From assembly GCF_004765785.1 (NCBI RefSeq), contig NZ_SBIT01000006.1, positions 310,001 through 374,000 of the forward strand: a stretch of 64,000 nucleotides of DNA, in the 5' to 3' direction. Source of the DNA: Halorussus ruber (GTDB taxonomy: Archaea; Halobacteriota; Halobacteria; Halobacteriales; Haladaptataceae). The notes below the pieces were generated by a model. It was given only the letters and a program-made list of their open reading frames with translations. It was not told the DNA's origin and made no database searches. This document shows, in pieces, positions 59,530 through 64,000 of the stretch. The translations under genes were made by a program, and so were the position numbers. Position 1 is the stretch's first letter, and every line of letters begins with the position of its first letter.

Positions 59530-60327
59530 ATGTACCTCGCCGACCAGACGTGGCCGGACCTCGCGGACTACGTCGCCGAGGAGTCGCTGGCAGTCGTTCC
59601 TCTCGGCTCGACCGAACAGCACGGACCGCACCTCCCGCTCTCGACCGACCACACGATTGCGGAGGGGTTGGCCCGCGAGGCCGCCGACCGGACGGGCTAC
59701 CTCTGCACGCCGACCGTGAACGTGGGCGTCAGCGTCCACCACAAGCAGTTCCACGGAACGATGTGGGCCGACCCGCCGGAGTTCCGCGACTACGTCGAGA
59801 GCTTCGCCCGCAACCTCTCGTACCACGGCATCGACCGCATCGTCTTCGTCAACGCTCACGGCGGCAACCAGACCCACCTCCGCGAAGTCGGTCGTCGCCT
59901 GCGCGAGGACGAAGTCGCCTACGCCGTCGAGTGGATGTGGGACGAGTCGATTCCGGACCTCGTGGACGACCTCTTCGAGACCAACGGTCCCCACGGCGGG
60001 CCGAAGGAGACCGCGATGATGATGCACCTCGACCCCGAGAACGTCAAGCCCGACAAACTGGAGGAGGCCCGCGACGGCGGCCTCGTGGACTGGGCCAACA
60101 GCGACGAGGCGTATATTCACGGCGCGCGCAACTTCTACGACTCCATCGACAACACCGAGAACGGCGTCCTCGGCGACCAGACCGACGCCACCCCGGAGAA
60201 GGGGAAACAGTTGTTCGACGCCGCCAGCGAGCAGTTGGCGATGCTGCTGGAATGGCTGGACGACCGGCGATTCGAGGACCTGCTGGCGAAGCCGCACGTG
60301 GACCCCCAACCCGGCAGTCGGCGGTAA
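59530..60327 (+). CDS. Creatininase family protein
   Basis: This 265-residue enzyme has PLGSTEQHGPHLPLSTD (Glu29, His31, Asp40), then FVNAHGGNQTHL and GGPKETAMMMHL, which supply metal ligands of the creatininase fold. In archaea this family includes formamide hydrolases of the riboflavin/F420 pathway (ArfB type), a likely role here. GAACTTTACTCG at 59497-59508 serves as TATA. The chosen ATG at 59530 fits a leaderless start. Confidence 0.88.
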   Translation: MYLADQTWPDLADYVAEESLAVVPLGSTEQHGPHLPLSTDHTIAEGLAREAADRTGYLCTPTVNVGVSVHHKQFHGTMWADPPEFRDYVESFARNLSYHGIDRIVFVNAHGGNQTHLREVGRRLREDEVAYAVEWMWDESIPDLVDDLFETNGPHGGPKETAMMMHLDPENVKPDKLEEARDGGLVDWANSDEAYIHGARNFYDSIDNTENGVLGDQTDATPEKGKQLFDAASEQLAMLLEWLDDRRFEDLLAKPHVDPQPGSRR

Positions 60328-60329
60328 TA

Positions 60330-61364
60330 TTATTCCAACGATTCTAGTATCGCTTTCGCTTGATTAGCTTCTTCTCGAATTCCTTTTGATAGCTTGTCTG
60401 CATTGCTGACATTAAAGTCCGAAAGTGTTTCTTCAATTTTATCAACATTTGTGTTTGAGATTTGTATCGTGTCTCCTATCTCGTTTTGGATTTTCGTCTG
60501 ATTCCGGATTATTTCTTCTAGTTGTTTTTCGGAAGCATACGGTATAGACAGGAGGACTATATTTTTCCTCAATTCATCTTTTAAAGAGAATCGGTCAGTT
60601 TCATCAAGAAGATGAGCAAGATCCTTTGTTTTGATTACAGGATCTTCTTCGAATATATTGTTGATTATCTCTGAACCAAAGCCGTCCGTGTCTTCACGAG
60701 ACTCGTCTCTTCCAAATACTTCACTTAGACTTACAAGAGACAAAAGCTCTAGCCTGTAATTTAGATCTTTTCTACCACCTAATATCTCGCTCTCAAACCA
60801 ACTTTCTAACTCCGATTTAGATTCAATATCTTGGTCAATACTTCTTGGTGGAATCACCCTAGTAGCACCTTGGAGGGATTGAGACCCAAGTTTGTCAAGA
60901 TTATCATGAATGAACTCAGCATCCTTCTCAGAGTTGTGCTTTGGAGAATTGAAATGTGTGAGTACTAAAAGTGGAGCTTTGAGCGATTCACCATACTCTT
61001 CAACAATATAGGCAGGATCAATCCCTTTTCGTTCGAGAAACCGCTTTAAGTTACTAAATCGTTGGCTCTTTTGTTGCTTCTCTAACTGCACCTCTTTATT
61101 TTTCTTTTTAACCTGTTTCAAGTCTTCCTCAAGGTTTTCTTTCTCTCCGAGAATTTCAGCCAGAATCCTTTCATATGTTGCGACACGTTCTTCTTTTCTT
61201 GTTAATTGCTTTCTTTCTTTTTCACCACCTGCAAGCGATACCACACCTACAAAAAAGGATAATAATGAGAGGAGAACGGGCATATCTAAAAGAAAGCTTA
61301 TAATACCAGACAAGGTCATCAAAAAGAACCCTGCGTAAAATAATATATTCTTTTTATTGAACAT
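60330..61364 (-). CDS. AT-rich gene for a membrane-anchored coiled-coil protein
   Basis: This 344-residue protein from the ATG at 61364 has two adjacent N-terminal helices (MFNKKNILFYAGFFLMTLSG and LLSLLSFFVGVVSLAGG). A long coiled coil follows (about residues 50-105), then a helical C-terminal domain (RFSNLKRFLERKGIDPAYIVEEYG... and LVLTHFNSPKHNSEKDAEFIHDNL). The gene is rich in A/T-ending codons, with lysine over arginine, in sharp contrast to every neighbour. A TATATAG element lies about 28 bases upstream. No family is recognised. The composition suggests transfer, perhaps from a plasmid or virus. Confidence 0.75.
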   Translation of the reverse strand: MFNKKNILFYAGFFLMTLSGIISFLLDMPVLLSLLSFFVGVVSLAGGEKERKQLTRKEERVATYERILAEILGEKENLEEDLKQVKKKNKEVQLEKQQKSQRFSNLKRFLERKGIDPAYIVEEYGESLKAPLLVLTHFNSPKHNSEKDAEFIHDNLDKLGSQSLQGATRVIPPRSIDQDIESKSELESWFESEILGGRKDLNYRLELLSLVSLSEVFGRDESREDTDGFGSEIINNIFEEDPVIKTKDLAHLLDETDRFSLKDELRKNIVLLSIPYASEKQLEEIIRNQTKIQNEIGDTIQISNTNVDKIEETLSDFNVSNADKLSKGIREEANQAKAILESLE

Positions 61365-61483
61365 GATTGGCTTTTCATATTTATTCCCTATATATTTTTC
61401 TAAATTCAATGAGTCATAACCGCGCCTCAACTTTAGCAGGTTTGGCCACAGCCCATAACCGCCTCAGAACCCAATTCCCGAAC

Positions 61484-61900
61484 ATGGCGGACGACCCGTA
61501 CACCGACGACGAGTACGACGACACGTACAAGGAGGTCCACGGGGACGAACCCGCGCGCGACCAGTACGCCGGGGAGGAGGCCACCGACGACACCTTCTTC
61601 CCGTCGGGCGTCGGCAGTTCGCTCTACCCCTCCGGGTGGGGCATCTGGCCAGCGGGCGACGCCGTGGACGCGACCGCCGAGGAGGACCGCGGCGAGGCCG
61701 AAACTGCCGGGAAGTACGACACCGCGAGTGGGACGGGGACTGACGACTCTGAGGATAGTTGGTGGGACGTGGGCCTCATCGGCACGCTCCTCGTGGTCGG
61801 TGTCGCGCTGTTCCTCTTCCCCGAGCCAGCGACCTCGGCCCTCGGCATCGGTCTCATCACGCTCGGCGTCATCGCGTGGGTCGTGGACTGGTTGGCGTAA
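61484..61900 (+). CDS. Acidic small membrane protein
   Basis: This 138-residue protein from the ATG at 61484 has a long acidic, Asp/Glu/Tyr-rich N-terminal region (residues 1-90). Two helices near the C-terminus (VGLIGTLLVVGVALFLF and GIGLITLGVIAWVVDWLA) complete it. It appears in many haloarchaea-like contexts, but I do not know the family. The chosen start is about 30 bases after a CCCATAACC element. Confidence 0.6.
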   Translation: MADDPYTDDEYDDTYKEVHGDEPARDQYAGEEATDDTFFPSGVGSSLYPSGWGIWPAGDAVDATAEEDRGEAETAGKYDTASGTGTDDSEDSWWDVGLIGTLLVVGVALFLFPEPATSALGIGLITLGVIAWVVDWLA

Positions 61901-61972
61901 GCCGGTCAGCCGGGCGACCGGCGGGGAGCGATTCGTCGGAACCTACAACCGCCCGGCGGACGACGGTCGGGC

Positions 61973-62755
61973 ATGGCGAACCTGAATCCAGACTTTTCGG
62001 ACTCGACGGTCGTCGTCACCGGCGCGAGCGCCGGTATCGGTCGAGCAGTCGCGCTGGCGTTCGGAGCGGCGGGCGCGACCGTCGTCAACGCCGACGTGCG
62101 CGAGGAGCCGAAAGCCGAGGGCGAGGCCGCGCCGACCCACGAGAGAATCCGCAATTCGGGCGGCGAGGCCGAGTACGTCGAGACCGACGTGTCCGACCCC
62201 GACCAGATTCGCGCCGTAATCGAGGCCGCCCGCGAACTCGGCGGCGTGGACGTGATGGTGAACAACGCCGGAGTCTACACCAAGCGGCGCTTCCGAGACG
62301 TGACGCCCGAGGAGTTCGAGGAGGTGCAGGCGGTCAACGCCCGCGGCACGTTCTTCGGCACGCAAATCGCCGCCAACGACATGCTAGACCGGGGCGAACC
62401 GGGCGTCGTGGTCAACACCTCCTCGGACACGCAGGGCCGGGCGGCGTGGGACCACAGCCACTACGCCGCGACCAAGGGCGCGATTCGAATGATAACCCGG
62501 AGCGCGGCGCTCGAACTCGCACAGGACGGGGTTCGGGTCAACGCCGTCGCGCCCGGCCCGGTCGCCACCGAGATTCGGGAGGGCTGGTCCGAAGAGGCCG
62601 AGGAGATGGAACCCGAGGGCGAGACGCCGGACCTGCCGCTTCGGGCCGCCGACCCCGAGGAGTTGGCGGGCGCGTACCTCTTTCTGGCGAGCGACGAGGC
62701 CTCCTACGTGACCGGCGAGACCGTCTGGGTGGACGGCGGCGGGCACGTCTGCTGA
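61973..62755 (+). CDS. SDR family oxidoreductase
   Basis: This 260-residue classical short-chain dehydrogenase has VVVTGASAGIGRAVALAFG at residues 9-28 (GxxxGxG cofactor motif), MVNNAGVYT, VVNTSSDTQG with the catalytic Ser, and the Tyr/Lys pair in HYAATKGAI. The C-terminal YVTGETVWVDGGGH is typical. It oxidises a hydroxyl group or reduces a ketone, substrate unknown. Its stop lies inside the arm of a strong hairpin (62749-62788). Confidence 0.92.
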   Translation: MANLNPDFSDSTVVVTGASAGIGRAVALAFGAAGATVVNADVREEPKAEGEAAPTHERIRNSGGEAEYVETDVSDPDQIRAVIEAARELGGVDVMVNNAGVYTKRRFRDVTPEEFEEVQAVNARGTFFGTQIAANDMLDRGEPGVVVNTSSDTQGRAAWDHSHYAATKGAIRMITRSAALELAQDGVRVNAVAPGPVATEIREGWSEEAEEMEPEGETPDLPLRAADPEELAGAYLFLASDEASYVTGETVWVDGGGHVC

Positions 62756-62788
62756 CCGCCTCGGCGGAACCGCCGAGGCGGTCAGCAG
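62749..62788. terminator. 19-base-pair hairpin overlapping the SDR stop codon
   Basis: Bases 62749-62767 pair perfectly with 62770-62788 around a 2-base loop (AA), one of the strongest inverted repeats in the window. The arm includes the stop TGA (62753-62755), so it sits at the very end of the coding sequence. Next comes AATTTCTAAGCAAT (62801-62814), the recurring intergenic motif. Confidence 0.55.
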
Positions 62789-62863
62789 GAACTGTCTTTC
62801 AATTTCTAAGCAATAATTTGCGATGTGAAACAATGAATTAGATACTTCTAACTGCGTATCCCT

Positions 62864-63526
62864 TCACTTCCGGAAGCTCACCGCGATGCCCTGTCCGAGC
62901 GGAATCGCCGATGTCTCGAAGTCCGGGTCGTCGCGGACCGCCACGAGGTAGTCGGCGATGCCGCGGGTGTCCTCGTCCACGACGTCGGCTTTGCCGCCCT
63001 CCAGAATCTCCAGAATCGTCTCGAAGTCCTGCGCGCTGCTCTGCATCGCGTTGTCGGCGACGACGACGCCGCCATCTGCGACTTTCTCGCGCACCGCGTC
63101 GAAGGCGTCGGGGTAACCCGACTTATGGCAGTCCACCAGCACCACGTCGAAGGGGCCGTCGTGGCGTTGGACGGTTTCGAGGGCGTCGCCCTCCTCGAAG
63201 ACCGCTCGGTCGGCGTATCCGCCCTCGGCCAGATACTCGCGGGCCTCGTCGAGTTCGTCGCCGTCGTACTCGGTCAACACGATTTCGCCCTCCTCGGGCA
63301 GCGCCTCGGCGAACCAGTAGGCCGAGTAACCGAACCCGGACCCGAACTCGAAGATTCGCTCGGCATCGACCATCCGGGCCGCGAGTCGCAGGAAGGCTCC
63401 GACTTCCGGCCCGACCGTGGGGAAGCCGATGTCCTCGCCGTGGGCTTCCATCTCCGCCAAGGTGTCGTCGCGGTCGGGAACCATCGCGCGGACGAATCGC
63501 TGGGTCTCCTCGGGCAGTAGCTCCAT
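62864..63526 (-). CDS. O-methyltransferase
   Basis: This 220-residue protein matches the class I SAM-dependent O-methyltransferase (family 3, catechol/caffeoyl-CoA type): FEFGSGFGYSAYWFA (SAM motif I), VVLVDCHKSGYPDAFDAV (motif with the metal aspartate) and GGVVVADNAM. The N-terminal GEDIGFPTVGPEVGAFLRLA is typical of the group. The substrate is not visible. It is convergent with the SDR gene and 37 bases from the partial gene upstream. Confidence 0.9.
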   Translation of the reverse strand: MELLPEETQRFVRAMVPDRDDTLAEMEAHGEDIGFPTVGPEVGAFLRLAARMVDAERIFEFGSGFGYSAYWFAEALPEEGEIVLTEYDGDELDEAREYLAEGGYADRAVFEEGDALETVQRHDGPFDVVLVDCHKSGYPDAFDAVREKVADGGVVVADNAMQSSAQDFETILEILEGGKADVVDEDTRGIADYLVAVRDDPDFETSAIPLGQGIAVSFRK

Positions 63527-63562
63527 GGAGTCGGATTCGCGCGCGAGAAAAGTTAATACTGG

Positions 63563-64000
63563 TTACTCGGTCGGTGCGACTCTGCTCGCCGTGGTGGTAC
63601 TCCGGCGCGACTCGTTGCCGACCGTCACGAACGCGACCGAACTGACCGGCAGGCCGTTGGCCTGCAAGTACGGTCGGTCGGTGGCGTTCTCCGCACCGGC
63701 CTGCTGGGCCTGCGTGGCGTTGAAGTCGAACGTCTGGTTGTCGTTGGTGTCGAGGTGCGGGGCCGCGATGACGACCTGCGAGCGACTCAGCGGGGTCGTG
63801 AGGTTCACGGTGAGGTTCTCGTGGGTCCCGGGTTCGAGGTACGAGGTGTTGCCGAGGACGGTCCCGTTCTGGGCGAAGACGACGACGTAGCCGCCCGCCG
63901 AGAGGTTGGCCTCGCTGACGACGAGCGACGAGTTTTCGACCGACTGGTCGTCGAAGGTGACGTTCGCCGACTCGTTAGCCGTCTCGTTGCTCTGCGTCGT
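63563..64000 (-). CDS. Partial exported protein with a DUF7282-like domain
   Basis: The reverse strand is open from the window edge to a TAA at 63563, giving the last 145 residues; the start is outside. NVTFDDQSVENSSLVVSEANLSAGGYVVVF and LTVNLTTPLSRSQVVIAAPHLD, quoted in parts, resemble the DUF7282 beta-sandwich domain that occurs in haloarchaeal surface proteins. N-glycosylation sequons are frequent (NET, NES, NVT, NSS, NTS). No C-terminal anchor is seen; it ends SRVAPTE. Confidence 0.7.
   Translation of the reverse strand, partial: TTQSNETANESANVTFDDQSVENSSLVVSEANLSAGGYVVVFAQNGTVLGNTSYLEPGTHENLTVNLTTPLSRSQVVIAAPHLDTNDNQTFDFNATQAQQAGAENATDRPYLQANGLPVSSVAFVTVGNESRRSTTTASRVAPTE

Overview
The window is chromosomal DNA of an extremely halophilic archaeon (class Halobacteria). 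The signs are high GC, very acidic deduced proteins, many leaderless genes with an AT-rich TATA-like box about 25-30 bases before the start codon, twin-arginine signals on most exported proteins, a PGF-CTERM surface protein, HalOD1 and DUF7344-type proteins, and several haloarchaea-typical DUF families. I cannot name the genus. No rRNA, convincing tRNA, transposase or CRISPR array was seen.

Layout. 1-1919: a partial gene, a DUF1616 membrane protein and a small membrane protein (minus strand). 2159-7031: a plus-strand run for UDP-ManNAcA synthesis (wecB, wecC), a GT4 glycosyltransferase and a DUF4350 protein. 7149-13721: a MoxR / DUF58 / DUF4129 group split over both strands. 13758-23632: an aldo/keto reductase, a frameshifted alpha/beta hydrolase, a complete livKHMGF-type ABC importer, then an aldehyde dehydrogenase and a thioester-reductase-like protein that overlap translationally. 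23781-26411: a halocin locus, with a 681-residue Tat-exported precursor whose last 66 residues match the cysteine pattern of halocin C8, flanked by two tiny membrane proteins. 26579-31946: tryptophanase, small regulators, a membrane protein, a structured non-coding stretch and an RNA ligase partner protein. 32009-38587: an oxidoreductase, a zinc ribbon protein and a minus-strand glycan/phosphoesterase cluster. 38845-45953: a PadR regulator, membrane proteins (one a TraB-RDD fusion), a second aldo/keto reductase, an MBL-fold protein and a ComA-like phosphosulfolactate synthase. 46053-54450: a CGCGG-type small protein, surface proteins, an AT-rich gene pair, MmgE/PrpD, DUF3179, a transcription regulator and a PGF-CTERM protein. 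54777-64000: a K+ channel with RCK domains, thiC, a second Tat-exported cysteine-rich precursor, a MazG-like pyrophosphohydrolase, a creatininase-family enzyme, a strongly AT-rich coiled-coil membrane gene, an SDR, an O-methyltransferase and a partial DUF7282 protein.

The most notable content is peptide-related. There is a very large halocin C8-like precursor (24070-26115) and an unrelated Tat precursor with a C-terminal six-cysteine module (58043-58645). A CGCGG-motif small protein (46206-46538) may be a modified peptide precursor. Other unexplained signals are a candidate structured RNA at 30873-31083, decaying tandem copies of gene 3' ends at two loci, very strong GC hairpins at gene ends, and a recurring intergenic motif (TTTCTAARCAAT or its complement) close after stop codons. 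Function calls rest on motif recognition without database searches.
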